The position numbers and the translations under genes were made by a program. Shown piece after piece: positions 22,199 to 33,640 of a stretch of DNA of 64,000 bases; position 1 is the first letter of the stretch, and every line of letters starts with the position of its first letter. The DNA is from Chamaecyparis obtusa. Taxonomy: Eukaryota > Streptophyta > Pinopsida > Cupressales > Cupressaceae. The stretch lies in assembly GCA_027943335.1 (NCBI GenBank), contig BSBK01002078.1, positions 1,223,501 to 1,287,500 of the forward strand, in the 5' to 3' direction. The notes below the pieces were generated by a model. It was not told the origin of the DNA. It worked only from the letters and a program-made list of their open reading frames with translations, and did not search any database.

Positions 22199-23359
22199 CT
22201 ATGTGAGGTTCGTAGGAGTAGGCCAATCAACTATAGCTCTAATCTTTTTAGGGTCTACTCGAACTCCATCTGCACTAATAATATGCCCAAAGTATAGTAA
22301 TTCTGGCATACCAAACTCACACTTAGACTCCTTGGCATACAACGACTCTCTCTCTAGGATAGATAACACCTCCTCCAAATGCTGTGAATGTTCGTCCCAG
22401 GTCTTACTGAAGATCAAGATGTCATCAAAGAAGATCAAGACAAATCTCCTCAACTGCTACCTGAATACCTGGTTCATACAACTCTGAAATGTAGCGGGTG
22501 CATTGGTTAGTCCAAATGGCATAACCGTAAACTCAAAGTGACCATAGTGACATCGGAAGGCTGTTTTCTCAATGTCCTCTGCTCTCATCTTGATCTGATG
22601 GTATCCAGATTGCAAATCAATTTTGGTGAAGAAGCATGCGCCATGCAACTCATCAATCAGCTCATCAATCCTAGGAATGGGATACCTGTTTTTAATTGTT
22701 TTCTTATTCAGTGCACTGTAATCGATGCACATGCGCATCGTCCCATCCTTCTTCACTAGTACTACTGCTGAAGCAAATGGGCTTTTGCTAGGCCTAATGT
22801 GCCCCATCTCCAACAACTCCTTAATTGCCTTCTCTATCTCATCCTTGTGTTTCTTAGGATGACAATAAGGGGTAATCATAACTGGTTTGGCTCCCTCCTC
22901 GAGCTCAATAACATGCTCTATCCCCTTGTCAGGAGGAACCGAATGGGGAATATCGCCAAATACATTAGCGTGTCTTTCAAGTATCTTCTGGATATCTGGT
23001 AGATGACTCTTTACTAGTGGTTCTGGTGAAGCTAGCATAATGTAGCACTCTGTCGCCCACTCTATGTCATCATGACGAAAATGTCTCTGCATTCTCCTCA
23101 ATGATACTCCTCTGCAGCCTCCATTGAAAAGTCCCCTAAGTACCACAGTTCTGCCCTCGTGCTAGAATCTCATCTCCAATTTCTCTAAGTTGAGTGTGAA
23201 CTCAAGTAGCGAAGCCATCCATGTCATGCCGAGGATGACATCATAATCTTCCATGTACACAACATAGAACTCATCCTCCAACTCATAGCCATCTCCAAAC
23301 CTAATGTGAAGATTAGATATCTTCCGAGTGCACAATAATTTGTCACTGTTAGCCACCAT
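22199..23359 (-). pseudogene. Gypsy-A reverse transcriptase
   Basis: Three collinear open stretches (23359-23162, 23146-22457, 22453-22199) are separated by single stops. Conserved RT blocks are visible: [46 protein letters not shown] and the active site [12 protein letters not shown] (about 22405-22440). FFDD replaces the more usual YVDD or YIDD, which is common in plant Ty3 elements. The first part still belongs to the protease-RT linker ([10 protein letters not shown]). Confidence 0.9.
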
Positions 23360-23377
23360 GACTCTAAACCCATCATG

Positions 23378-24964
23378 CTACTCGGTCTCTAACCCTCTCC
23401 TGGCTACCAACTGCGCATCTATGAAGTTATGTGTATTCCCAGTGTCAATGAGAGATATCACTTTTTGCCCCTGGATAGTACCCTTGACCTGAAATGTGAT
23501 TGCCTTTTGGGCCCTTATCAAGTGTGCCAACGATCTATCATCCTTAGGAATGCTGCTCTCCTCTATAGTGTTACCCTCATCTGAATCGGAGTGCTGATCC
23601 TCCCCCTCTGACTCTGACTCTTCTGTTGAAAAATACTCCATCTGATTTGCCTTAGCCTTGAGAGGGCATTTATGAGTTAAGTCCCAAGGCTCTCTACATT
23701 GGAAGCACAGTTTCTTCTTTCGAAGTTCATTCATGGTTTCACTGACTAGTCCTTTTGATCCTTCTTTGGGTTTGTTATACTCTTTCTGAAATGGTTTTTT
23801 GTCTTTGTCCTTGCAGTAGGAAGAATTTGTTGAATGGTATTTTCCTTTGTATACCGAAGGGGCTAAATCTTGTGCCTTTTTAGTTGCTTCTGCTAAGGTG
23901 AGTGGATCATGTCCGTTCACCCAACCTCGTAATGGATCAGCAAGCCCATCATAAAATAACACCACCAATCTCCTAGGAGAGATATCAGTAACAAGTACAG
24001 ACAACGTTGAAACTCGGCGATGTAAGCATCCACAGATCTTGATTGTTTTAACTGTGCTAGCTCCTTAAAATGTAACTCGGGATCCCTAGTGTCAAATATC
24101 TGAATCAATCCTTCTGTGAATTCCTCATAGGATGTAATTTGATTATGCTCCAGAGTCACCATGCCATGATGCCACCATTCATGCCCAACGCCGTCCAAGT
24201 GCATAGCCGCATACTTGATAGCCTCCTCGTCAGGCATAGGATTTAGGTGCAAGTATGTATCTACCTTCTACACCCAAGCTCGTGCGGTCATCTTCCCTGA
24301 AGCATCATAATAAGGCAAGGAAAGTTTTCCAACTTTCTTTGTAATATGTTTCAGGCATATGTCTCATCCTCAAGTCCATATAATCTCTGAGGGAAATATC
24401 TACCTGAAACTCGGGTCCGCTGGCCTCCCAGTCCCTCCTGAACTGACCCTGTAACTCAGTAATCTGCGGTTTGTTCACTGGTTGAACCGGATCTCTAGGT
24501 GGGAAGGTGGGTAGAAGAGGTCTCGAGCTCACTGTTCGAGCTGGGCGTGCAACGTGTCTAAAGTTATCCGCCTCATTCCCATTGTTGCCAAGTCCATTAT
24601 TACCATTAATGTTATTCTCAGGACCATTATTGTTGCCTCGGCCTCCATTATTATCATTGCCCCTATTGTTATCGTTTCCCCCATTGTTATTGTTTCCATT
24701 GTTGGCATCACCTGGACTAATATTGACGCCCATCTGTCTAGCCATAAGCTGCAACATCATGTCCATTCGCCTATTCTGTTCCTGCTCCATATGCTTCCCC
24801 TGCTCTAATGTATCCAGTAACTGTTTGAACATTACCTCCCCTTGATCTGGACCAGTATTCCTGCCTCTGCCTAATCCTATGTTCATATTATCTCGGTCAC
24901 CCATATTGCTGTCCTGATCAAAGAATATCTCCTTTGTGTCTGTATGACTGGATTCTATGTCCAC
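23378..24964 (-). pseudogene. Gypsy-A gag and protease
   Basis: ATG at 24964 begins a gag with an N-terminal Asn/Gly-rich low-complexity stretch (about 24590-24700), followed by the capsid-like region (HEWWHHGMVTL). A nucleocapsid finger CFQCREPWDLTHKC (CX2CX7HXC) lies near 23675-23712, and a protease DTG (LIDTGNTHNFI) near 23421-23452. Compared with Gypsy-C, a short segment after DLRMRHMP is deleted with loss of frame (about 24330). A TAG lies near 24270, a frameshift near 24003, and a TAG ends the frame at 23378. Confidence 0.85.
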
Positions 24965-25178
24965 CTACACGGATGAACTATACTGCAAATCCGAAATCCT
25001 ATTTTGTCTTACTCTGGTATTGTGGAGATTATAAGGCCCCTGTCGCATGCTCAAACATAAATGCTTAACCTGTTTTTAATTTTTGATTTTAGTGTTTTGA
25101 CATTTCGTGAAACACTTTTCCCTTTATCTGGCTGTTCCAAATTCCCTATAAGACCTCCACAGGATGGCAGGACTTATA

Positions 25179-25190
25179 GCTCTGATACCA
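25179..25190 (-). other. Primer-binding site of Gypsy-A
   Basis: The minus strand reads TGGTATCAGAGC one base after the end of the 5' LTR at 25192. Confidence 0.9.
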
Positions 25191-25191
25191 C

Positions 25192-26390
25192 TGTAATGGG
25201 CACCCCTTAATTCCAAAAAGGAAAACTAAACAACTGCTGGTAGGAATTTTGTCAAACAGTTTGCATCCAACTTATTTCTCTGTTTAATATTTTACCGCTT
25301 ATAACTTCGGAAATGAATCGTTTGTTTGTTTGTTTGAGTTTTTGCATAGAATTGAAATCATACAACATAACAATAAAGAAACTACAATAATATGCAAACT
25401 GGATATTGAACTGCTGCTGATAAGATGTTATTTTCAGAATTTAATAAAATCAAATACATGGCAGATTATCAACTCACTAATTAGTCCAATATCATTGGCA
25501 TAATACTCCAGCCCATGCTTTCGAACTTGCTTCTACAGTGACGTGAATAGTGCCGCGTGAATAGTGTCGTGTGAATAGTGCCGCATGAACAGTGCTACTA
25601 CAGTACTTTGTCTTTCAAATAGTCCACTACCTTCATAAAATCATTCCCTCAAAGTGGCATAAGCGTCGGACAAGTAGTGAAGAAGATATGAGCAAAATAT
25701 CAAATCTGCCTGTAGCTGGAAATGCGACCAAACTGCCTGATAATGAAGCTGATAGCAATGGATTCCAAAGGCCAAACCCCAAGGGAATGACGTCTAGAAT
25801 GTCGCAAGAGAGGATAGACGTCCTCTAATGCCAAGAACGGATCTGCAACTCACACACCAATTTCTTCTCATATTCAACATATCTAATGAAGCCACAAATG
25901 CTTCCTTTTATTCTATTTCCAAGGGTCGACTCAACTCTCATGGGCAATGTGAGATAAAAGATGTGCAATATAAAACATATATTAAAATATCCACTTATGT
26001 CTCCCTTTGGTACACATCCCCATAAAGTAAATATTAAAGTAACACTTTAATATTTTACAATTAAATTAAATGTTACTTTAATAAAACTTCAGGTATTAAA
26101 ATGTATTAGCAATCGGACTTTGAATAATGCGACTGATAGCTCGTCGGAAAGCTCTCACTGAGGAGTATCAAATCCAATCACCAAAACTGGCCTCCACTGT
26201 GTCTTGCTGACTTACTAAAAATAGTAAGTATGCATGAAACTGAGTAAATCAACTTCGTTTTGGCCCAAACTGGAAATAACTAGGCCAAAACACTCGAGGA
26301 TCCCCTTAAACCCTTCGTTAGCCCTCGGGACCATGTAGAACAAGGCTAACATAGACACACTTGGTCAACTACTAAAGTGGGGACATTATA
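25192..26390 (-). repeat. 5' LTR of Gypsy-A
   Basis: 1,199 bp, clearly paired with 18955-20183 with scattered differences, and with fewer minisatellite units (about 25543-25600). The terminal ATTACA has mutated to ATTATA. The ACTTACTA palindrome is at 26210-26229. Confidence 0.9.
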
Positions 26391-28068
26391 GTCTCTACAA
26401 TCTTTCCCACCAAAGCCTGAACACCGCAATAACCCCGAATGAGAGTACCCTCAGAAGCTCCAAATGGTCCCTCTTGCAATTGCGATCTCTCAAGCAGATA
26501 CTCCATAAATAATTCTGTGCAGTAGAAATTATATGAATAAGCATCAACCTGCTCCCCTGCAACCCACAACTGATCCCTCTGAAATTGTGTTACTACCAAC
26601 TATCTATCGCTATCAGCTGTATGAGATGAAGTAATAGATTTTCTTCCGATAGAAGGAAACAAATCCCCATTAAAGTTGGTCTCGAAATCAAATGATACCT
26701 TGCCCAAGTCGTGTGTAGAAGATGGACTAGTGTTAGGAATTGGCACACAACTCTCTGAAGAATCTACTATTGTCACATTAGGGCTCTCAATAACCTGTTC
26801 CGCATCATCTGTCAGTGTGCTAACTACTGGAGGACCTGATACAACAAGCTCTGTCTAGTCCTCCATTGATGTACTCATCTCATCTGTAACTACTACACCT
26901 GTATCAAGGATGGATGTAACTGTGTCCTAAACGCATCCATCACTACAATCCGAGGATATTAACTCACCACCAACCACCCCTATATGAAAGTGAACTGGAT
27001 CTTTGGTTGGTGTAGACTGTACTCTCTCCAACTCCACGGTCACCTCTCTCAACTGCTTCGGCGACTCTTGAAGAGCCAACTGGGTGGTCTCTAACACCAC
27101 AAAAGTCACATCAAGCTCATGGGTGAGCTCAACTACCTCCTCTTTCCCTAATAATGCCTCGTAACAAGTGCTACCCCACTCAAGAAGGTAATCCCTTTCA
27201 ACCACCAATTGTAAATAATTATGCTTCAAGATCCTGAGAGCCTCTGGAAGTGAATGAATCTCTGCTAGGGAAAACCAACTACTACCATGCTCATCTGACA
27301 GAGGAGCACCCCAACCATATACAACCAACATCTGTCAGATAGCATCATAATGGACAAGAGCTGAAGATATATCACTATCAGTCACCTTCTGCTGACTGGT
27401 CACATGATGTCTTTGCATATCCTGGCTCCTATGTAGGATCTCGGACTCACTAACTGCACTATGATAGGAAACTGAATCCTCACTGCTCACCACATGATCA
27501 GTAACATCATGTGCCCTAACAACCTCGCACATGTCCATTAACGAGGTACTGCTACTGGGTACCTATGCAAATATCTCATTTGAAGAAGTGGAAGCCACAG
27601 CTGTATCAAACTCCTCGTAAATCTCTTCTTTCTCCTCAACTGTAAGTCTCTGTAAAACATGATCCTGAGACCTATCATCATCCTAGAACAACTCTAAGTC
27701 ATCACTCAATGACTTACACGATAATCCAGACTCGTATAAGTCATCACTATGGCATGAATCTACATCATATAACTCCTCTCCAACAGTCAAATCATGAGTG
27801 TCATCACTAGGTGACTCCATGCCCTCGTCTTCTACACATGAGAAGACTGCTATCCCCTGTACTGACCCAACACTATGACTGCTGTCATAAAAATCAGAAT
27901 TGTCAGTGCTCATATCCTCCTCGCAGTCTTCAAATACAACCCCATCTTCTAATGAGTCAGAACTCATAGTGGCATCAACAACACCATCAACATGATCAAA
28001 TAAGGAATTGCTGTCTTGAAAATCAGACCTTGAGTCACCGACATTTTTAGTACCACTAACTGGTGTGA
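26391..28068 (-). pseudogene. Large-element ORF, central part
   Basis: One frame from 28068 to 26391 with six stops: TAG near 27682, 27542, 26925, 26857 and 26600, and TGA near 27333. Composition is strongly acidic and Ser/Asp/Val rich, with a Leu/Glu-rich coiled-coil-like segment at about 27030-27280. Toward the end it becomes a folded-looking domain (WVAGEQVDAYSYNFYCTEL). It joins in frame to both flanking parts once the nested insertions are removed. The total is 460 + 1,678 + 577 = 2,715 nt, exactly 905 codons. Confidence 0.7.
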
Positions 28069-28073
28069 GGTTG

Positions 28074-29500
28074 TGTAATGATCCCTTCTTGGACCCTTAC
28101 TTGTTTTGTTCTAAAATCCCTTATTAGGGTTTGGTTTATGTTTAGGAATGACAAATCGTAATGATTCATACTAGGAGGATGCCAATTCCTAGTAATTATC
28201 ATACGTCATTATGCTTATAAATTATATTATATTAAGAATAATATCTAATTCACAGTATATGCTTACACTCTAACTCCTTACTTCACTCCTAACCACGGAT
28301 CTTAAGAAAGATGGTAGATTTATTGTGCTAGGATGCATGCATAGTCTACAAGTGGATTCCCTCAAGGTTGTACCTATGTCGGGATCTTTCCATCATGTGA
28401 CCGATTTACCCACCTCTTCCTACACACACTCCCTATCCCCTTAATAGTGATTAGTGAGTTATTAAGGAATTGACCAAGTATATATTAATAATTTATATTA
28501 CAAAAATATAAATAAATATATATAACACAACTGATATATAATTTCATTCTTATTAACATATATAAATCGTATATATAATTCTGATTATCAATAATATATA
28601 TATAGAATTCTGATTATGAATAATTAAACATATTCAATATATATGTATATAATACTTTACTTTAAATATATTTATTATACAACATACATAATTGTATCAT
28701 TTTAATATCTATGTATATAAATCTATGTCCTCCATATCATTTCATCACTAATCGAAGTAAATAAGTTTTTCTCGTCCATTTCTTATATATAGTATTCGCT
28801 CCTTGATATAATATATATTCCTTAGTCTTTTGAAGATATCCATTTTATATTATAATATTATTTTATCTTTCATTCCATGACTATTCATCTTTTCTGATCA
28901 GAATATATATATTTATATTCTTCCCTTGAGTTCCTCCTACATTTCCTCCTTTATTTTCTCCGTCATTTTCTCCTATCTTTTCTCCTTCATTTTCTCTTAT
29001 ATTATTTTCTCCCAAGTTTTCCATATTTATTATAGTATTAGTATGAATAATTTGCATTTGATTATTATAAAACTCTTTATTGGTGGTATTATTATTAATT
29101 ATAATTCTTCATGGGTGATATTTGTAAATTATAACTTTCCCCTTATTTACAATGTAGGAGACTTCAATATTAATTATTTATTAATTGGGAAACTATTTCA
29201 ATTATTAATTTAGGGAATCTGATCATTTATTAATATACTTAGTATTAATAGGAGATAATATAAGAGACACATTTAATTATTAATTTAATATTAAATAATT
29301 ATCATTATTTTAATACATATAGATTAGTGATTAATTTATTTAAGTAGTCTAATAATACATTATATCGTTATTTCTAACAATTATATTAATTGTATATGGA
29401 TTAATATATATGACACCTATTTAAGATGACATTCACACCAACTATACATAGACATTAGAAAATAATATATTTGTACATACATTGATTATGGCTCATGACA
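28074..29500. mobile_element. AT-rich solo LTR nested in large element
   Basis: Starts TGTAATGATCCC, ends CTCATGACA, and is flanked by GGTTG (28069-28073) and GGCTG (29501-29505), a duplication with one change. Excision restores the reading frame of the host ORF, an independent check of the ends. The interior is extremely AT-rich with many TATATA runs and no gene. The 95-codon frame at 28926-29213 is compositional. Confidence 0.75.
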
Positions 29501-29960
29501 GGCTGCCATCAAGAGTAGTCAACATGTCATTATTATTTTCCTGTTCACCAACTCTGGTCTCATCAAGATGCTGGGACTCGATGCTACTGTCCTCTAATGA
29601 AACAAACACATCCACATGTCCCTGTGTAGAATCTCCAATATCATAATTGCAAATAGGACTAGTGGCTGCCCCACTAAGCACAAGATCATCTTCACCATTG
29701 TGAAGACTCTTAGATGTCTCACCTGTGAAAATCTCTAGTTTCTCTTCCTGCATTCTCTGTGACGAAGACTTTTTGAAGAAGGAAACCATAGACCTAGCTG
29801 CCCTATCAATAGTTGCTGGATCGGAAAGCCTTGCATTTAGCCTTCCCTGAGTTTGCCTTAGTTTCTCCATTTCATTTGCCAAGGCAACTGTTTGCTTCTT
29901 GAACTTAGACACTATACTCAACTGGTTTCCATATTTATTGCTTTTCTTGTATTTATTCAT
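29501..29960 (-). pseudogene. Large-element ORF, N-terminal part
   Basis: ATG at 29960 lies about 100 nt from the 5' LTR, in the position of gag. The first 90 residues are basic and helical with a coiled-coil pattern (KQTVALANEMEKLRQTQGRLNARL). Acidic Ser-rich sequence follows. No zinc knuckle is present. The basic coiled-coil N-terminus recalls a capsid or DNA-binding role, but this is only inference. Confidence 0.7.
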
Positions 29961-30047
29961 GATTAAAATAACCTGCGAGAGTGCTGATCACTCACAAATC
30001 AAGCGTGGGAACCCAAAATTTCCAACCCCGCAAGATGGCAGGAAACC

Positions 30048-30059
30048 GCTCTCATACCA
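30048..30059 (-). other. Primer-binding site of large element
   Basis: The minus strand reads TGGTATGAGAGC, one mismatch from the tRNA-iMet complement, one base from the LTR end at 30061. Confidence 0.75.
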
Positions 30060-30060
30060 C

Positions 30061-31709
30061 TGTAATATCCCCAACTAGGATATTGTTTCAAATCTGATTT
30101 TGGTTGTCAATTTTGAATGTTTGACATTTTGTCAAACACTTTGTAGGCAAGCTCTGATACCATTGTAATATCCCACACTTAGGATATTACCTCAATTCTG
30201 ATTTTAGTTGTCAATTTTGAATGTTTGACATTTTGTCAAACATTTTACATGTAGTGGCAAACACTTTACATGCAGTGTACAAGTTCTGATTTCTGAATGT
30301 AAGTATGTTTGCTTTGTTTGTATTTGAATGGTTTTGCAATTATAACACATATAACAATGCATGAAATAAACTATTTTTTCCCAAATCCAAACAAAAGTGT
30401 TCCAATTTATGTAATATGAAATCAGATTGCATACAACAACAACTATTGGAATTTGAGAACTAAAATTAATGAACAATTATTGAAACTTGGAATGATTGAA
30501 ATTTATAACTGTTGTAATCCTCTTGTAGATACCGCAGTTTCCTGGAAAATGAAGAATCTTTAACGTTGAAGCTAGTATTAATTCCCTGGCACCCTCAAAT
30601 GTAAAATGAACCTTTATCAATCATACACGGGTTCTCCCAATGATATTGCAACCCCTGAAAATGACTAACGCTGCTTTGAATGTTCCAACGTGGGCCCTTG
30701 GAAATGGATTGCAGCTAATACAATATGAAGCCGAGTCTTTAATGGTGTTTACGACTGCCAATGGGAGTGAACACAACCTCTGATTGTTGCTACGACAACC
30801 TCAATAGCCAAATGCAAACCACAATTCAACCACAATTTGAGCACAATGATGGCTCTGGAATAAACCACCTTCCAAGCACAATTCATTGGATTCTTTTACC
30901 AATTCAAAGTGCACAACTACCGTAGAAATTCACAATTTCTCAAGCTCTTCCTTCTGAAACCCTTGTCTCAAAACCTTTGAGAATTTCATAAAATCAAATG
31001 CATAGAATGAGTTGCTTTTGCACAAAGCATTTTCTTTTATAATAAAAGATAATTTCTTCAAGATACCAAAGGCAAATAGCTTCTCTCACACATTTTTCAC
31101 GGAAATGCCCTTTGCTTTATACTTAGGCACATATTTGAGTAATATAATTTATTAACTCCCTTTGGCTCCAAAAATGACCTTTTCATCAATATCATGATAT
31201 TCTGACACACAAGGTCATTGTTTCCTGTGCCCAAGATTTAAAACTTTTCAACCTGGTTCCAAAGAGCTATGACATTAAGTTGACCAATATACAATACCAA
31301 CAAAAATAGCAACTTTAGCATAATTAATTAAAAAATAATCATAAGTCACTTGTCTTGCAAAAATGATTGAAGAAGCATCATAATCGAAATCTGATAGCAC
31401 ATGAGTGATCGTGACGAAGAAAGACAATAAATGAACTTGACGGGGTGACTTACTAAAAATAGATGCTCCCTCGAAGACTCTTTGAGCGCAAACCGAAAGC
31501 CAAAAATAAAAACCGAGAGCATCATTCAACTCGTCTAACTCATTTGAGCTCGTCAGAACCATCGCTTGACTTACTATAAATAGTAAGTGCAACCAAATGG
31601 AGCCATAACCCTCAATCGGGTTCTCTAATCACTAGTATTATCCTACAAGGACCCAGTAATAGGCTAAATCCATCCATTATCATGGTCATGCTAAAAAGGG
31701 GACATTACA
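30061..31709 (-). repeat. 5' LTR of large element, with embedded primer site
   Basis: 1,649 bp. Its last 103 bp (30061-30163) consist of a second LTR end preceded by a primer-site copy (GCTCTGATACCA at 30151-30162). The order on the minus strand is therefore LTR end, primer site, LTR end, primer site. Both LTRs share this arrangement. Contains a broken ACTTACTA motif (31448) and an intact one of the form ACTTACTATAAATAGTAAGT (31569-31588), which includes TATAAATA. Confidence 0.85.
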
Positions 31710-31714
31710 TAGTA

Positions 31715-32008
31715 TGATAATCTACAATGCTTTGGATGTAAAGGAGAGCTTCTAATCTTCATGTGACTGTGTAATTTCGCTATCAAATGATAAATTGAAT
31801 AATTTCCATATGCTTCCACCTTTCATTATCATTAATAAAATTGTCATGAACTAAATAATGACCTTCGATCTGGCAACTAGCTTGAAGATTTGATTAATTA
31901 GGGATCATCAACCTTCACAAAGCTCCACTCTCACCATGTTACTTGTCATCTTTTGGCATAGGAAAGAGAAACACTAGCAAAAGTAGTTGATCTCAGTTTT
32001 TAAGTCGG
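31715..32008 (-). pseudogene. Broken host gene, fragment before large element
   Basis: Weakly readable minus-strand coding sequence with several stops. A stretch near 31780-31850 (VHDNFINDNERWKHMEIIQFI) and, in a second frame, DSEITQSHED lead into the exon at 17418 after removal of the large element and one TAGTA. Several of the stops could derive from TGG or CAG codons. Low confidence on exact frame and splice sites. Confidence 0.4.
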
Positions 32009-32013
32009 CCAAC

Positions 32014-33562
32014 TGTAATGTCCCCGTTTTTAGACTTATGGGATTAGCTTGGTTTGGCGGCCTTCACAGGCTAATCAGGCGATTAGAGGGGGTCAGATGG
32101 TGGAGCCAGTGTTGGGATTCCATTTTGGAGGTTTAGATTATCAGGTTTGCTCTTCATTCGGGTCATTTTGGTCAACTTACTATTTTTAGTAAGTGGTATT
32201 TGGGGTATGGCCAGGATTAGCAGGGAGTCTGCACGGAGTGTCAAATGTCTCAGAATCGAGTTTCAGAGAATCTCCAGTTTGAGAGACTTACTATTTATAG
32301 TAAGTCTATTTTTAGCAGTTGGCTATTTTTGGCAGTGGGTCATTTTCGGCAGGGCAGTTGGCGTTTGAGGCTCTGGTGTCGGAAATGAGTTTGTACAATT
32401 AGCTGGATTCAAAGGCTTTTGGTTTTTAAAGTTATCGTTAGTAAATTAAATTATTTTAATTTAATAACTTGAATACTTTATAACTTTAATGTTATAAAGT
32501 GAAGAGGTCATTTAAAAGTCTTTTTAATGAAAAAAGTGAAATTGTGCTTTTTCCGAAAAAAACTATATATTCTACTCGAAAAAGCACTTTCATTCATTCA
32601 TTGTTGATTTGATAAAATTTATAAAGTCTCTTGGCTGTGAGAAACCGGCTAGGGTTTTGAGGACTGATTCCTCTTCTGGCAATTTGAGCCATCACAGATT
32701 GGTGGTGAATTTTGCAGCTGTTGATTCTGAATTAAATCCAATGTTGATGTATACTGGGTTTATGAGAAGTTTGTTCTGCAGGCAAATCAATTTATTCATT
32801 CTGGGGTTTGATTTGTCTTCCTGCTGGAGTTCTGAAATTGTTTGGAGGAGTTTTGTGTTTCTTCATTTGGTAATTGCATTCGAATTTGCTGAGGTTGTTT
32901 ATTTGGGAAATCTGCTGTTAATTAATTGCTGATGCTGCAATTAATAAATTGGTGTTTGGGTTTTTGGTGAAGTTATTTCTACAGGCGAGATTCTGAATTG
33001 TTTCATGGCTGAGGTTTAATAATTGATTGAGAGATTGGTAGAGATTTTCTTGCAGATGCTGAATTAATTATATTGAGATTGAATTCACAAAATCTGGAAA
33101 CCCACATTAATTACATGGCTGCGTTTTTTAGTTGGGAATTTGAGGAGCTTCATTGTTTGCTCACGTGACTGGAAAACAGGATTAGATTAATACTTTTGTT
33201 GAAACCATCAACACAGCAAGCCAACCTCATGATATTACATCTTGTCGTGAATGTACAGGCAGGAGTTTAGGAGTTAGAGAATTGTGGTATGTTTTTATGA
33301 AAGTCGTTACAAAATTACAAGCATTTTCGGATTGCCAAGTGCCTTTGAATTTTTTATATTAATTGAAATGCTTATATATTCTGTTTGTAATGAGAAATGA
33401 GAATCAATTAAATTATTAAAGAATGTCAATTTGTCTTGGTTGGATTATTTTGAATTTGTGGAAGTTGAATTTAATTGCAAATTAAAAGTTTTTGAGCAAA
33501 GGGTTTGCAAAAATTATAAATTCAAATTAGTAGTTGAGAAGAGCCAGCCTGGGTTCTTCACA
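32014..33562 (+). mobile_element. Solo LTR 2
   Basis: 1,549 bp, TGTAATGTCCCCG to TTCTTCACA, flanked by CCAAC (32009-32013) and CCAAT (33563-33567). Same family as solo LTR 1 but without the 719-bp duplication. Palindromes at 32175-32194 and 32286-32305, a TATA-like CTATATATTC near 32563, then a leader. The frame of 107 codons at 32609 is LTR leader. Confidence 0.8.
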
Positions 33563-33567
33563 CCAAT

Positions 33568-33640
33568 TGCATTTTTCCTAAAAGATTTCTCCTCGGACCC
33601 CTTCATGATGAAAAATAAGAATCTGCAATAGGTAAATTCC
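33568..33640 (-). pseudogene. Possible further exon of broken gene
   Basis: A splice-acceptor-like sequence (CTATTGCAG on the minus strand, near 33625) is followed by a short open stretch (about 33624-33568, including KGSEEKSFRKNAIG) that meets the solo LTR. Suggestive only. Confidence 0.25.

Larger units (their letters stand above)
18955..26390 (-). mobile_element. Gypsy-A: Ty3 chromovirus
   Basis: A 7,436-bp element with paired LTRs (18955-20183 and 25192-26390) and a perfect GTCTC duplication (18950-18954 and 26391-26395). The domain order on the minus strand is gag, protease, RT, RNase H, integrase, chromodomain, which is the Ty3/gypsy order. The chromodomain places it among chromoviruses. 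I cannot name the clade. The polyprotein is broken by at least six stops or frameshifts, so it is inactive. Its closest relative here is Gypsy-C. Confidence 0.95.
17424..31709 (-). mobile_element. Large non-autonomous LTR element with 905-codon ORF
   Basis: Ends TGTAAT...ATTACA with a perfect TAGTA duplication. Minus orientation is shown by the primer site beside the high LTR and the polypurine tract beside the low LTR. Gypsy-A and an AT-rich solo LTR are nested inside. Without them the element is about 5.4 kb, with LTRs of unequal length (765 and 1,649 bp). It has no gag, protease, RT or integrase. In their place is one long sense frame starting about 100 nt inside the 5' LTR. This matches the structural class of large retrotransposon derivatives, except that such elements are usually described as non-coding. 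Confidence 0.85.

Noticed and set aside
24507..24845. Long frames opposite the Asn/Gly-rich gag stretch (also at 47042 and 53681)
   Set aside because: Mirror frames of a low-complexity coding region. They give Leu/Pro/Ile runs with no independent support.
28926..29213. 95-codon frame rich in Phe, Ile and Ser
   Set aside because: It lies in the AT-rich solo LTR and reflects composition only.
32609..32932. 107-codon frame in solo LTR 2
   Set aside because: Located after the LTR TATA box in leader sequence and not matched by an equivalent frame in solo LTR 1.
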